A stretch of DNA of 64,000 nucleotides, from the NCBI GenBank assembly GCA_031286205.1, contig JAITUR010000091.1, positions 1-64,000 of the forward strand, given 5' to 3'. Origin of the DNA: Treponema sp. GTDB lineage: Bacteria; Spirochaetota; Spirochaetia; Treponematales; Breznakiellaceae. Of this stretch, positions 18,531-28,951 are shown in pieces. The position numbers and the translations under genes were made by a program. The notes below the pieces were generated by a model. The model made no database searches and was not told the DNA's origin. It was given only the letters and a program-made list of their open reading frames with translations. Position 1 is the stretch's first letter. Each line of letters begins with the position of its first letter.

Positions 18531-20011
18531 TTGTCTTCTATCCTGTAAATTGCGGCAAAATCAGTAACATATAACGGATAATTTAAAACCCCGCCGTAAA
18601 TTCCGCTGCGGAATGCCCTAAAATAAAAAATATCCTGCAAAAATACACTTGCGGCATTTTGGGTTATTGATCTTTGGGCATCGATATAAAATTGATACCT
18701 TTGCGTTTCGCCGGGTTCCAGCAGAATATTATCGTAAATAATGTCAAATTCGGGGCTGTTAAAATTAATAAAATTTTCTGCATTATTGGAATAGTAACGG
18801 GAAAGAAAACTTTTTGGAGAAACAACGGGGCTGTCCAGCGAAATTATTGTTGACTGATACTGTCTTCCAAAATAAACATCGTTTAACCATGTATTCCAAT
18901 CGACAAGTTTAATGGAAGCATCAATATCAAAATTGGAAAGTTGATTCACAATAACCTGGGCAGTATCTACATGCATAGAATAATTCGAAGGAACAGTAAT
19001 TTCCAGCGAAAGTTTATTTTCTGTATTAAAACCCGCTTGTGCCAGCAAAAGACGGGCTTTGTCGGGGTTATAAGGATACGGCGACTGGTTTTCGTAAAAC
19101 GATGCAAGCCCCGGAATTATCGGGCTGCCCGACGAAATCCCAAGCCCAAAAAAAGCGGTATCTATAATATTTTGAATATTTATAGCATGAATTAACGCCT
19201 GTCTTACTCTTATGTCATTAAGCGGAGGGGCTGCATTGTTAAGGGCTAAAAGCTGAACTGCCGCGGAATAATTATTTAAAATATCGAAATCTTCGTGGTT
19301 AAGCTGTGCTGCCATAGAACCTGTTACATGCGCGCCGTCTATACTGCCTCCGCGAAGAGCCAATAACATAGCTTCGTAATTTTCGAAAAACACCATTGTA
19401 ACTTTATTTAGATGCGGCAAATCTTCTTTCCAGTATTTATCGAACTTTTTTAGTACAAGGTTTCGTTGAGGTCTGTAGCTGTCAATATAAAATGGACCTG
19501 TGCCGATTGCGTTTTTTTCCCTGTCTTTAATATTCGCCCTGGCAATGCCGACAGTCATGTACGGCAGGAATTCATGGTCGGGAGATTTTAACTTAACCGA
19601 TACTATATTGCCGTCTAAAATTTTAACTTCCTGTATTAATGACAAGCCGATATAGTTCATGGATGCCGCTGTTTCCAGACTGAATTTGACATCGTCGGAA
19701 GTAAGAGGCGAGTTGTCATGAAAAAACACTCCCTCTCTAAGAAAAAAATTATAAATAAGTCCGTCCTGTTCGATAGTCCAGGATTCCGCAATACATGGCT
19801 GCATATTTCCATCGGTATCCGGTTTTACAAGCCCTTCGAAGACATTAAACAGAATACTTCTTCCATCGGCTGTATTGCTGGGGTTAAGAGGATCAAGAGT
19901 ATTAGGTTCTGTTGTAAATCCATAGCGTAATCCATTGTCGTCTTCGCCGCAGCCTGCCAAAAAAATGGTTAAAAGCATAACAATTGGCAAGATAAAAAAT
20001 ATTCTTTTCAT
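18527..20011 (-). CDS. Family 5 extracellular solute-binding lipoprotein (peptide ABC transporter)
   Basis: Lipobox FLAGCGEDD; EPNTLDPLNPSNTADGRSILFNVFEGLVKPD, LREGVFFHDNSPLTSDDVKFSLE. Confidence 0.93.
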   Translation of the reverse strand: MKRIFFILPIVMLLTIFLAGCGEDDNGLRYGFTTEPNTLDPLNPSNTADGRSILFNVFEGLVKPDTDGNMQPCIAESWTIEQDGLIYNFFLREGVFFHDNSPLTSDDVKFSLETAASMNYIGLSLIQEVKILDGNIVSVKLKSPDHEFLPYMTVGIARANIKDREKNAIGTGPFYIDSYRPQRNLVLKKFDKYWKEDLPHLNKVTMVFFENYEAMLLALRGGSIDGAHVTGSMAAQLNHEDFDILNNYSAAVQLLALNNAAPPLNDIRVRQALIHAINIQNIIDTAFFGLGISSGSPIIPGLASFYENQSPYPYNPDKARLLLAQAGFNTENKLSLEITVPSNYSMHVDTAQVIVNQLSNFDIDASIKLVDWNTWLNDVYFGRQYQSTIISLDSPVVSPKSFLSRYYSNNAENFINFNSPEFDIIYDNILLEPGETQRYQFYIDAQRSITQNAASVFLQDIFYFRAFRSGIYGGVLNYPLYVTDFAAIYRIEDN

Positions 20012-20124
20012 AGCTGGATTATATATAAAATCGATTAAAAATGGAATAGGAATAGCGGTTTTTAGCGGAAAAACGCCCGAATTTTGCCCTGTAATGGCTG
20101 TTGTTTCCTGCCGATAATTAAATA

Positions 20125-22881
20125 ATGATCTATTTATACTTTTTTCTTAAATTTAAGACACAGCTTCGTAGAACCAGGCCGGAAATTGTTCAACAGATTG
20201 ATGAATCGCTGATAAAAACCATTGTAGATGCCGGAGGCAAAATTACAGGCGACAGATTTATTATTTCCGCTGTATTAAACGAAGAAGTTATCGCTTTTTG
20301 GCTGGATATATTTCTATTAATAGAAAATTTAAAAAAAAATATAGAATCATCCAACGAGTTTTATGGTTATTCGCTGGTTATTACAGACATTATGCCGGAT
20401 GCTCCGGAAATGCTTGGCCGTTATCTTGCGAACTATAACGGAGTTTTTGTTAATGATAGATCGGCAAGAAAACTTGTTCCTTACGCGTCTTTCGAAAAAC
20501 CGTCTGAATGGTTAAGCGGAGCCAGGCGCAGAAAATACGGCTGCGGCAATTTTTACAGGGTTAAAGAATTAAAAGTATTTAAAAATGCAATTAAAGACGA
20601 TTTAAACATGCAAAAAAAAGTTATTATGGCATTGGATCAGGAAAGAGGCAGAAGTAAATTGATACTGTGTCCGCCTTATGCGCAAATTAGAAGCGGTTTA
20701 TACATGTATAACCAAAAATTAAACGGAGATTTTCCACCGCTGTCAATTTACTTTGGAAGCATTGGTCTTGGCGCGCTTGTAGATGCATGGTCGTTAAGCA
20801 TTCGTTCTTTGGCTATAGGGCAGCAACCGGGAAATTCAACTACGGAAGAAATTGATAATTTATGGGAGCTTTTATTCCGCGAAAGAATTAGAGACGAAGT
20901 TTCCGAATATATTATAAGATGCCTAAGAAGGTTTTTGAATCTTGTCTTTGATTTTTACTTTAAGGAAGCTCTTAAAAAGAAATGTACGCCTGTTATAATA
21001 CTGGAGAATATTCATTTGGCGGGCAACAAAATTGCAGATGTGCTTTTGGAAGTATTAAATGAAATAGATTCCGAAAATAAAAAAAAATTAATGCTTCTGG
21101 GTACAGGCGAAATTGATATTTCTTCCGAAAAATTAAAACAGTGGGAGCCGCATTTTGGCAATATTATAAGACTCGAAGCCGCAAAAGAAGATCAAATATA
21201 TTTTCCAAAACTTTCTACAGATCTTTGGGAAATTATTTATGTAATTTTTCTTTTTGGAAGATATTTTTCCCCGGAGCTTTTTCAGCGGCTTCTGGAAGAA
21301 AACGATAAAAACCCGGTTATGATTACCAGAGCCTTTTCCATTCTTCATACTTTGGGGTTAATAGATAATATACGCGAGCCTTGTCCTGTAAACAGGCATT
21401 TGGAAGATTATGCCCGTAAAGTGCTTGGCGAAAGACATGAAAAAATAAAAGAAATGGTTTGCGGACGGTTATTAAATTGGGCGGCAGGAAGAAATCTGAC
21501 ACCCTGTTTCCGCCTGCTGGTTATTATTTCCAACCTGGATGGCGTACAAAAAATCGATGATATACTTCTTCTAAAATCTTTTTTATCCGACATAATTAAT
21601 AATACGGTTTCCGGTATAGAAACAGCAATGAAGTCCGGTCAGTTTGACGAGCTTGTTACGGTAAGGGCTGCGGCTATAAGGTATATTTTTAATACATCAA
21701 GAGCTTTACATTCTGGCAATAACAAGGAAATAGAAAAAATATTTTCTTTTTCTTCGTCTATGGAAAGTCTTAGCTCGGAATGCGATCCTTACCCCGTATT
21801 AAAGGCGCAAATTCTTGTTAACCTTAGCGCGTATTATTTGGGATGCCATTCACATAAAGAAGCTGCGGATAAAGCAAAAGAAGCAATTTTATTGGGGCAG
21901 AGCAGGAACAGCTATTGTCTTCCGCAGGCGTATCGCCTTTTTTCTCTTGTATGTTTAACCAAAAAACAATCTGCAGAAACAATCGAATATTTAAACTTTG
22001 CGTTATCGAACGCGGAAAAAGCCGGTAATTATGACGAGCTTGCAATATCCGCGTATTACGCGGCTGCGGCTCAATTTTTATACGGAGATGTTTATAGCGC
22101 GGCAAGGCTTGCGCGTAAATCCATAGAGCAGGCGCTTGCCACAGGCCACCCGGATTGGGCGGATCGTTCCAGATTTTTGGAAGGACGGCTGGAATTTGAG
22201 CTTGGTCATTACAGAAAAGCCCATGATATATTCGAAACTTTGCGAAAAGATCCATACGGCAAAAAAACCGAAGAAAAAGATCAGGTAATGTCTGCGTGGA
22301 CATATCGCTGTAAATTATATTTCCATGATCCTGCAACTCCAAAACCGCAGCCTGCCAATAATGACGCAGACCTTTTCGAAATAGAAGCGGCTTATTTGTC
22401 CGGCGAGTATCAAAAAGCTGTCGATTTATCGAAAGCCATAAAAAATCCTTTTACCGAAGGTTGTTTTTTATATACAGAACAGGCGGAATGGAGAGGCGGT
22501 TTTTCTCAGTGCGAGCATCTTTATTTTACTCATGGGGAAATTCAAGACAGAATAAAATGTTTGTATGAATCGCTTGCCCTTAGCAAGGTATCGCCGGAGG
22601 GAGCAGTACAGGCATCGAATAATATCCAACAAATATTACGCGACGAAAAATTATGCGAAATGGATCCGTTAGATGCTATTTATTTCTACGCAAAATACCG
22701 TATTTTGGAACAGGCAAAAGCAAGCCTTGTAGACCTTAGTACTGTGGTAAGCATGGCATTTAAACGATTACAGCGCCGCGCCGGTCGCATAGAAGACAGC
22801 GAAACACGCCGCCAGTATATGAACGGTTCCCGCTGGAACCGCGAGCTTAGTGTCTTGGCAAAAGAATATAAATTGATCTAG
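20125..22881 (+). CDS. Large AAA/STAND-like N-terminal region with C-terminal TPR-like repeats; function unknown
   Basis: 918-aa ORF; Walker B-like VIILENIHLAGN and sensor-like LMLLGTGEID, no canonical GxxxxGK[ST] P-loop seen; C-terminal helical repeats (AAARLARKSIEQALATGHPDWADRSRFLEGRLEFELGHYRKAHDIFETL). Confidence 0.6.
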   Translation: MIYLYFFLKFKTQLRRTRPEIVQQIDESLIKTIVDAGGKITGDRFIISAVLNEEVIAFWLDIFLLIENLKKNIESSNEFYGYSLVITDIMPDAPEMLGRYLANYNGVFVNDRSARKLVPYASFEKPSEWLSGARRRKYGCGNFYRVKELKVFKNAIKDDLNMQKKVIMALDQERGRSKLILCPPYAQIRSGLYMYNQKLNGDFPPLSIYFGSIGLGALVDAWSLSIRSLAIGQQPGNSTTEEIDNLWELLFRERIRDEVSEYIIRCLRRFLNLVFDFYFKEALKKKCTPVIILENIHLAGNKIADVLLEVLNEIDSENKKKLMLLGTGEIDISSEKLKQWEPHFGNIIRLEAAKEDQIYFPKLSTDLWEIIYVIFLFGRYFSPELFQRLLEENDKNPVMITRAFSILHTLGLIDNIREPCPVNRHLEDYARKVLGERHEKIKEMVCGRLLNWAAGRNLTPCFRLLVIISNLDGVQKIDDILLLKSFLSDIINNTVSGIETAMKSGQFDELVTVRAAAIRYIFNTSRALHSGNNKEIEKIFSFSSSMESLSSECDPYPVLKAQILVNLSAYYLGCHSHKEAADKAKEAILLGQSRNSYCLPQAYRLFSLVCLTKKQSAETIEYLNFALSNAEKAGNYDELAISAYYAAAAQFLYGDVYSAARLARKSIEQALATGHPDWADRSRFLEGRLEFELGHYRKAHDIFETLRKDPYGKKTEEKDQVMSAWTYRCKLYFHDPATPKPQPANNDADLFEIEAAYLSGEYQKAVDLSKAIKNPFTEGCFLYTEQAEWRGGFSQCEHLYFTHGEIQDRIKCLYESLALSKVSPEGAVQASNNIQQILRDEKLCEMDPLDAIYFYAKYRILEQAKASLVDLSTVVSMAFKRLQRRAGRIEDSETRRQYMNGSRWNRELSVLAKEYKLI

Positions 22882-22885
22882 CCGG

Positions 22886-23476
22886 TTAAATTTTTCTGGA
22901 GCCGGGTTTTACCAAAGGAAGCCCCTGTTTGCAAAGTTCACATTCTGCAGGTTCCCAAATAAAAGCCTGTAACTTTACCGCGGGATAAAACGCCCAAGGA
23001 ATATCCTCTGCGCCTTCGGCACGGCGATCCACTACACAGGCAAGGGCTGTAACTTTTGCGCCCGTACTTTCTATTGCCGCGGCGCACTCCAAAGAGGATT
23101 TTCCCGTAGTAACGACATCTTCCACAATTAAAACATTTAGACCCTCTTTAAGCTCAAATCCGCGGCGGAGAGTCATAGTTCCGTTTTCGTCGCGTTCCGT
23201 AAAAATAGAGGGCAGACCCAACTGGCGCGCAACTTCGTAAGCCGCGACTATGCCGCCCATTGCAGGTCCTACAACAATATCGACGCTGATTTTTCCGCTT
23301 TTTATATCTGCCCGGATACTTTGGACAACTTCTTCTAGCGCCGACATTGCTTTGTCGGGATATTGTAAAAGTTTTGCGCACTGAAAATATTTATCCGAAT
23401 GTTTTCCGGAAGAAAGAAGAAAATGCCCTTCCAGCAAAGCGCCGCTTTCTTTTAATAAATTAATAATACTTCCCAT
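22886..23476 (-). CDS. pyrE: Orotate phosphoribosyltransferase
   Basis: LLSSGKHSDKYFQCAKLLQYP, VVGPAMGGIVAAYEVARQLG, VLIVEDVVTTGKSSLE. Confidence 0.95.
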   Translation of the reverse strand: MGSIINLLKESGALLEGHFLLSSGKHSDKYFQCAKLLQYPDKAMSALEEVVQSIRADIKSGKISVDIVVGPAMGGIVAAYEVARQLGLPSIFTERDENGTMTLRRGFELKEGLNVLIVEDVVTTGKSSLECAAAIESTGAKVTALACVVDRRAEGAEDIPWAFYPAVKLQAFIWEPAECELCKQGLPLVKPGSRKI

Positions 23477-23491
23477 ATTTTTTATCCTCTG

Positions 23492-24457
23492 TTATCCTCT
23501 AATGGAGATTTCCGCCAGGTTTTGAATATTATTGGTTTCCATAAAACTTTGAATATCGTCTATAATATTTAACATAGAAAACGGATCCAAAAAGGACGCT
23601 GTTCCAACCTGTACAGCAGAAGCTCCCGCCATTAAATATTCTAAAGCGTCATTTGCGTTGGAAATTCCTCCCATGCCAATAACGGGTATTTTTATATTTT
23701 CGTCGTTTAAACCTTTGTATAAATCCCAAACCATACGAAGCGCTATTGGTTTTATGGCAGGGCCGGATAAACCGGCAGTTATATTGTCAAAAACAGGTTT
23801 GCGGTTAACCGTATCTATCGCCATTGCCCTGATCGTATTTACAAGAGAAAGCCCGTCCGCGCCCGCTCGTACACAAGCAAGGGCAACCGCAAAAATTGAT
23901 GGAGCATTGGGGGACAGCTTAACAATTAACGGTTTGTTTGTACAAACGCGTCTTACCGCCGCAGTCAGCGCTGCCGCTGTTCCCGCATCCAGGCCAAATG
24001 CCATGCCGCCTTCTCTTACATTGGGGCAGGAAATGTTTAGCTCTACCATATCGACAGATGATTCGTTTAAAAGAATTGCGCCCTGAATATATTCGTCGGA
24101 AGAAGACCCGGAAAGATTCGCAATAATGGCAGGACCTAAGTTTTTTAGAAAGGGCAGATCGTTTTCTATAAAGCTGGGAATACCGGGATTTTCCAGCCCT
24201 ATCGAATTTAAAAGCCCGGAGGGTGTTTCCCAAATTCGTATTCCCGTATTGCCGTCTCTTGGCGGCATTGTAAGGCCTATTGTGCAAATTGCTCCAAGTT
24301 TGGATGTATCAAAAATCTGCGAGTATTCCTTTCCGTTGCCAAAAGTTCCCGATGCGGCAATAACAGGGTTCTTTAATCTTATTCCCGCAATATTTACAGA
24401 AAGATCTATTATGGTGTTTTCATGTATGGTATTTTCATGCATCATATTTTCGTTCAT
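23492..24457 (-). CDS. pyrD: Dihydroorotate dehydrogenase, class 1B
   Basis: LKNPVIAASGTFGNGKEYSQIFD, VELNISCPNVREGGMAFG, IPVIGMGGISNANDALEYLMAGASAVQVGTA. Confidence 0.96.
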   Translation of the reverse strand: MNENMMHENTIHENTIIDLSVNIAGIRLKNPVIAASGTFGNGKEYSQIFDTSKLGAICTIGLTMPPRDGNTGIRIWETPSGLLNSIGLENPGIPSFIENDLPFLKNLGPAIIANLSGSSSDEYIQGAILLNESSVDMVELNISCPNVREGGMAFGLDAGTAAALTAAVRRVCTNKPLIVKLSPNAPSIFAVALACVRAGADGLSLVNTIRAMAIDTVNRKPVFDNITAGLSGPAIKPIALRMVWDLYKGLNDENIKIPVIGMGGISNANDALEYLMAGASAVQVGTASFLDPFSMLNIIDDIQSFMETNNIQNLAEISIRG

Positions 24458-25260
24458 ATTGCACCCCCAAACAGCACATCGGAAGCACGGAATATGGGGC
24501 CGTCAGCGCATAAGCGGCGGGTGCCGTTTGCGGTGTGGATTGTACAGCCATAACACGCGCCGACACCGCAGGCCATTCTGCTTTCCATCGATACAAAACA
24601 AGGTATTTCTTTTGTTTCGCATTTTTTAATAACAGATTTTAACATACCGCTGGAGCCGCAAGCCAATATGACACTGTAGCTTTCCAGATCGAAAAGGTAG
24701 TCGGTTACTTTTCCATGAAGCGCGTTTCTTCCGTCTTCGGCTGTTAAAATAAGTTTTTTTGCCTTTACCGCAGCGCCCAAGGTTGCGGTTTCTTCTTCGT
24801 TATTGGAAAAACCATTTTTAAAGCCGGCTAAAAAATAAAAGTTAAGTTCCGGTTTTTCCGCAACAAGAGCCGCAAGAGGAGCAACCCCCGCGCTGCCGCC
24901 GACAAGCCCCGCCTTTCCGCCGCTATTACGGACATCTTCCGGCAAAAAGTCTTCCCACGAATTGCCAAATGGCCCCGATAGCCGGACTTTTTCTCCGGGT
25001 TTTATGGCGGAGAGTTCTGCCGTCCCCTTGCCAACTTTGACAATTAAAAATTTTACGATATTTTGGGAAGGAATATATTCGAAAATACTTATAGGTCTTG
25101 GCAGAAAAACATTACTGCGGACAGGCTTAATCATAAAGAATTGCCCTGCCTTGGGCGGGCGGCCTTCCCACTTAAAAGACATGCAGAAGGTATCATTATT
25201 AATGGAATGATTAGAGACCAGCTCGCTAAGGAGGCTGTTATTTTTTGTTTCTTGACACAT
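24454..25260 (-). CDS. pyrK: Dihydroorotate dehydrogenase electron transfer subunit
   Basis: GQFFMIKPVRSNVFLPRPISIFEY; C-terminal 2Fe-2S cysteines CGVGACYGCTIHTANGTRRLCADGPIF. Confidence 0.95.
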   Translation of the reverse strand: MCQETKNNSLLSELVSNHSINNDTFCMSFKWEGRPPKAGQFFMIKPVRSNVFLPRPISIFEYIPSQNIVKFLIVKVGKGTAELSAIKPGEKVRLSGPFGNSWEDFLPEDVRNSGGKAGLVGGSAGVAPLAALVAEKPELNFYFLAGFKNGFSNNEEETATLGAAVKAKKLILTAEDGRNALHGKVTDYLFDLESYSVILACGSSGMLKSVIKKCETKEIPCFVSMESRMACGVGACYGCTIHTANGTRRLCADGPIFRASDVLFGGAI

Positions 25261-25302
25261 ACTGTATTGTACAATATTTAATTAATTTGATAAACTGTAA
25301 AT

Positions 25303-25737
25303 ATGTTAAATATCGAAGAAATTAAGAATGGAATTGTAATAGACCATATAAAGGCCGGGCTGGGTATTCGTATCTTTAACTGGCTGCGGCTGGACAAAGC
25401 CCCTTATACTGTAGCCTTTGTGGCAAATGCCGCTTCGGAAAAGCTTGGAAGAAAAGATATAATTAAGATAGATAACACTATCGATATTAACCTTGATGTC
25501 CTGGGGCTTATAGACCCTAATATAACTGTTTGTATTATAGAAAACGAAAAAGTAAAAAATAAGATAAAAATGCAGCTTCCCCAAAAGGTAGAAAATGTTC
25601 TTATATGCAAAAACCCGCGCTGTATTAGCTCTACAGAAAAATACATAACTCATGTATTCCATTTAGTCGATGCCGATGCCAGAACCTATAGATGCGAATA
25701 TTGCGACGAAACAATAGGCGCAGGAGACTGGAAATAA
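25303..25737 (+). CDS. pyrI: Aspartate carbamoyltransferase regulatory chain
   Basis: NGIVIDHIKAGLGIRIFNWL and zinc-site cysteines CKNPRC...CEYC. Confidence 0.95.
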   Translation: MLNIEEIKNGIVIDHIKAGLGIRIFNWLRLDKAPYTVAFVANAASEKLGRKDIIKIDNTIDINLDVLGLIDPNITVCIIENEKVKNKIKMQLPQKVENVLICKNPRCISSTEKYITHVFHLVDADARTYRCEYCDETIGAGDWK

Positions 25738-25750
25738 CCTCTGTACTTTT

Positions 25751-25949
25751 GGGGTTGGGCTAAGGACATCACACGGAGACACAGAGGCACGGAGAGCACC
25801 TGCTAACTTGAAAGTTCAATCAATCCTTCAAGCCCGCGTTTTTAAAAATCCAACTTCTAACCTCTAGAAAGCCCATGAAGGTTACCTTTAGCCCTCAAAC
25901 AACAACCTCCGTGTCTCAGTGTCTCTGTGTGAGAAAATTTCCCAGCCCC
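25751..25949. repeat. Imperfect inverted-repeat element, about 43-nt arms and about 110-nt centre, between convergent pyrI and pyrF
   Basis: Left arm ggggttgggctaaggacatcacacggagacacagaggcacggag (25751-25794) is close to the reverse complement of the right arm ctccgtgtctcagtgtctctgtgtgagaaaatttcccagcccc (25907-25949). Confidence 0.85.
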
Positions 25950-25953
25950 TTTA

Positions 25954-26826
25954 TTACAAAACCGCTCTGATTTCGTCGCGCATTTTAACGGTTGCCCGCA
26001 AGGCGCATTCGGCGGCAAAGTTATTGTTTGCATCGGCGTTATTTGGTTCTTTTTGCCAAGCGGTAATGATCGAGCGGGATGCGTTTACTACGCCGCCATT
26101 GCCATCCCGGAGAAGGAGCGCGGCATCTTCCGCGGCGCCGCCCTGCGCGCCATAACCCGGAATTAGAAAAAACAAATCAGGATAGGCGGCTCTGATTTCT
26201 GCCGCTTCTTCCCGCTCCGTACAGCCTACAACAGCGCCGAACATTCCATAACCGCAGTTACCCTTTGTTTCATTTGCAAGAGCGGAAAGTTTATCGCCGA
26301 CAATGTGGTATACCTTTTTGCCGTTTGTCGTTTCTAAATATTCAAAATCTCTCATGCCGGGATTACTGGTACGCATAAGGACAAAAGCACCCTTGCCATT
26401 TAATTTTGCCTTGGTAAGCCAGGGAGTAATTGCATCTATGCCCATGTAGGGGTTAAGGGTTACAAGGTCGGCTTCAAAATCGCCGGAAAAATGCCCGTTT
26501 GCATAACGGATGGCTGTGTCTGCAATGTCCCCCCGCTTTATGTCGGCAATTGCTATCCCGCCCTTTTGGCGGATATATTTTAAAGTTTCCGAATATGCTT
26601 TTAATCCTTCTATGCCCTTTTCTTCGTAGTAAGCAATCTGCACCTTAAAACAGGCAGCAACCTCGATAGTTGCATCGATTAATGCTTTGTTAAAGGAGAG
26701 TACAGCTTCGGCATCATTGCCTTTGCTGCGCTCAGATTTAGGAACATAATCGATACAAGTATCCAAGCCGACACATACATGACCATGTGTTTTTATTTTT
26801 TCGTATAATTTATCGATTGCTGTCAT
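25954..26826 (-). CDS. pyrF: Orotidine 5'-phosphate decarboxylase
   Basis: [52 protein letters not shown]. Confidence 0.95.
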   Translation of the reverse strand: MTAIDKLYEKIKTHGHVCVGLDTCIDYVPKSERSKGNDAEAVLSFNKALIDATIEVAACFKVQIAYYEEKGIEGLKAYSETLKYIRQKGGIAIADIKRGDIADTAIRYANGHFSGDFEADLVTLNPYMGIDAITPWLTKAKLNGKGAFVLMRTSNPGMRDFEYLETTNGKKVYHIVGDKLSALANETKGNCGYGMFGAVVGCTEREEAAEIRAAYPDLFFLIPGYGAQGGAAEDAALLLRDGNGGVVNASRSIITAWQKEPNNADANNNFAAECALRATVKMRDEIRAVL

Positions 26827-27788
26827 ATTATTTCCTTTACGCCTAAAATACTTGCAAGAAGCGCCATCCTTACAAACATTCCGTATTTGGCCTGTTTAAA
26901 GTAGGCGGCTCTTGGATCGGAATCGACCTCTACCGCAATTTCATTTACGCGCGGCAAGGGGTGGAGTACAACCATATCTTTTTTGGATAATGCCATTTTG
27001 TCGGGGTTTAATACATAGGTATCTTTAAGGCGGATATAATCATCTTCGTTAAAAAATCTTTCGCGCTGAACCCGAGTCATGTACAAAACATCAATATCGG
27101 GCATCGACTTTTCTAAAACTTCTCTTTCTTCGAACTCGATATTTTGCTTTTTTAATAAGTTTTTAATGTAATCGGGAAGCACAAGCTCTTTTGGAGAAAT
27201 AAACAGCATTTTGATTTTTTTGTAACGGGCAAGAGCTTTTGCAAGCGAATGAACCGTGCGCCCGAATTTAAGGTCGCCGCAGAAGCCTACGGTTAAATTA
27301 TCCAGCCTGCCCATAAGCTGTTTAATCGTTAAAAGGTCTGTAAGGGTTTGAGTAGGATGATGATGACCGCCATCGCCCGCGTTTATGACAGGGACAGAGG
27401 AATATTGCTTGGCAAGGAGGGCGGATCCTTCCTTGGGGTTACGCATAACTATGGCATCGGCGTAGGAAGAAGCCATGCGGATTGTGTCGGCTAAACTTTC
27501 GCCCTTAGCGGTAGAACTGGAACCCGGCTCGGCAAACCCCAAAAAACTGCCCCCCAAACGGAGCATGGCGGCTTCGAAACTTAGGCGGGTTCTGGTGCTT
27601 GGCTCGAAAAAAAGCGTGGCAAGCAATTTGCCCCGGCAGCTTTCTCGGAGGTATTTATCGTCTTTTTCGATTTTTTCGGCTAATATAAACAGTGATTCCA
27701 TTTCAGTAATAGAGAAATCTTCAGGCTCGATTAAAGAACGGTTTTTTATCACTAAACATATAATACTTGATACTTTAAAAATTATCAA
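26823..27788 (-). CDS. pyrB: Aspartate carbamoyltransferase catalytic chain
   Basis: [77 protein letters not shown]; exact start uncertain. Confidence 0.96.
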   Translation of the reverse strand: MIIFKVSSIICLVIKNRSLIEPEDFSITEMESLFILAEKIEKDDKYLRESCRGKLLATLFFEPSTRTRLSFEAAMLRLGGSFLGFAEPGSSSTAKGESLADTIRMASSYADAIVMRNPKEGSALLAKQYSSVPVINAGDGGHHHPTQTLTDLLTIKQLMGRLDNLTVGFCGDLKFGRTVHSLAKALARYKKIKMLFISPKELVLPDYIKNLLKKQNIEFEEREVLEKSMPDIDVLYMTRVQRERFFNEDDYIRLKDTYVLNPDKMALSKKDMVVLHPLPRVNEIAVEVDSDPRAAYFKQAKYGMFVRMALLASILGVKEII

Positions 27789-27886
27789 GAGGTTTATGTA
27801 GATAATGATTCACATCAAACTGGGGGGGGTAATGTGTTGCCAAACTCGCAGGTTTTAGAAATTTGAAACTGCACTATAATTACTAC

Positions 27887-28951
27887 CTAATTCCCTAAAA
27901 GCTTAATCTTTGCAGAAATATAGTCTAATTTATTGTGATTAAGAACAACACGATTGTAGGGGAAGCCGGGGATACCTTCTATTTTGTAATTTCCTCTTGT
28001 AACGAATTTTTTACTTTTGCCTTCGGTAAACCAATAGATAAGTGCTATATCTTCGCTGGATACCTCGATAGCGTTTATGCCTTTTTTGCCAAGCGCGCAC
28101 CCCGAATTAAAAAGACATGGGACAGGCAATTCATCGCCGTAAAGACTTTGGCGCAGAATGTCGCGTTTTTCCTTGCGTTTTAATTTACTAAGTTCTTTGC
28201 GAAGAGCTTTAACCTCGGCTTCTATACTATCCCGTCTTTCGCCTTTGGATGCAGGGTATTCAAGGCAAAGGCGTTCTATCTCGAACTTAATGTAGTCGAA
28301 TCTGCCAAGAGATTCAAAAAGAGGGCGGTGAGTGTGTCCAATTATGGATAAACAGTGGTTTTCCATGGAGAATGAATATGCTTTTTGTTCTATTACAAAT
28401 CTTTTTTGCGGGTTTCTGGAATCGCTTATATTTTTTATGCCTAGAGGTTTTAGAAAATATCTAATTAGTAATCCAATAAACCAATTAAATCTTGAATAAA
28501 TTGCAGAAAGTTGATGTCCGTGGAATACATAAGCGCAAGCCTTGCCTGTAATAACTTTTACCGCTTGGTAAAGTTTGTAAGGGTAGTCCGGGTGTCGTTT
28601 AAAGTAAATAGAAGCATCATGGTTTCCAATAATTTTATATAAACGGTTTTCGCCGGCAAACATATCAAAAACCCTAAAAAGAGCCGCCCATTTTTTGCGG
28701 ATATTTTCCAGCGGGTATTTTTGGAGCTCCTCTATATCGCCGTTAAGTATTAATGTCCAGCCGTTTTTAAAATAATAGTGCTCTAAAATACAGGTAACCA
28801 TTTCTCCGTTACGATCCAGATCGTCGCGCGATCCATAACCCATGTGAAGGTCGCTTATAACAAGAACCTTTCCGCCTTTGGAAATATCCAGAATAGAGGA
28901 ATCCGGAATATCATTCTCGGCTAATTTTCTAAAAAAGTTTTTATCCGGCAT
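27887..28951 (-). CDS. Metallophosphoesterase
   Basis: KVLVISDLHMGYGSRDD, LNGDIEE, IIGNHDAS, FHGHQ, IIGHTHRPLFE. Confidence 0.88.
   Translation of the reverse strand: MPDKNFFRKLAENDIPDSSILDISKGGKVLVISDLHMGYGSRDDLDRNGEMVTCILEHYYFKNGWTLILNGDIEELQKYPLENIRKKWAALFRVFDMFAGENRLYKIIGNHDASIYFKRHPDYPYKLYQAVKVITGKACAYVFHGHQLSAIYSRFNWFIGLLIRYFLKPLGIKNISDSRNPQKRFVIEQKAYSFSMENHCLSIIGHTHRPLFESLGRFDYIKFEIERLCLEYPASKGERRDSIEAEVKALRKELSKLKRKEKRDILRQSLYGDELPVPCLFNSGCALGKKGINAIEVSSEDIALIYWFTEGKSKKFVTRGNYKIEGIPGFPYNRVVLNHNKLDYISAKIKLLGN

Noticed and set aside
21824-22342. 172-aa minus-strand ORF inside the 918-aa gene
   Set aside because: Low-complexity antisense reading with no family resemblance.
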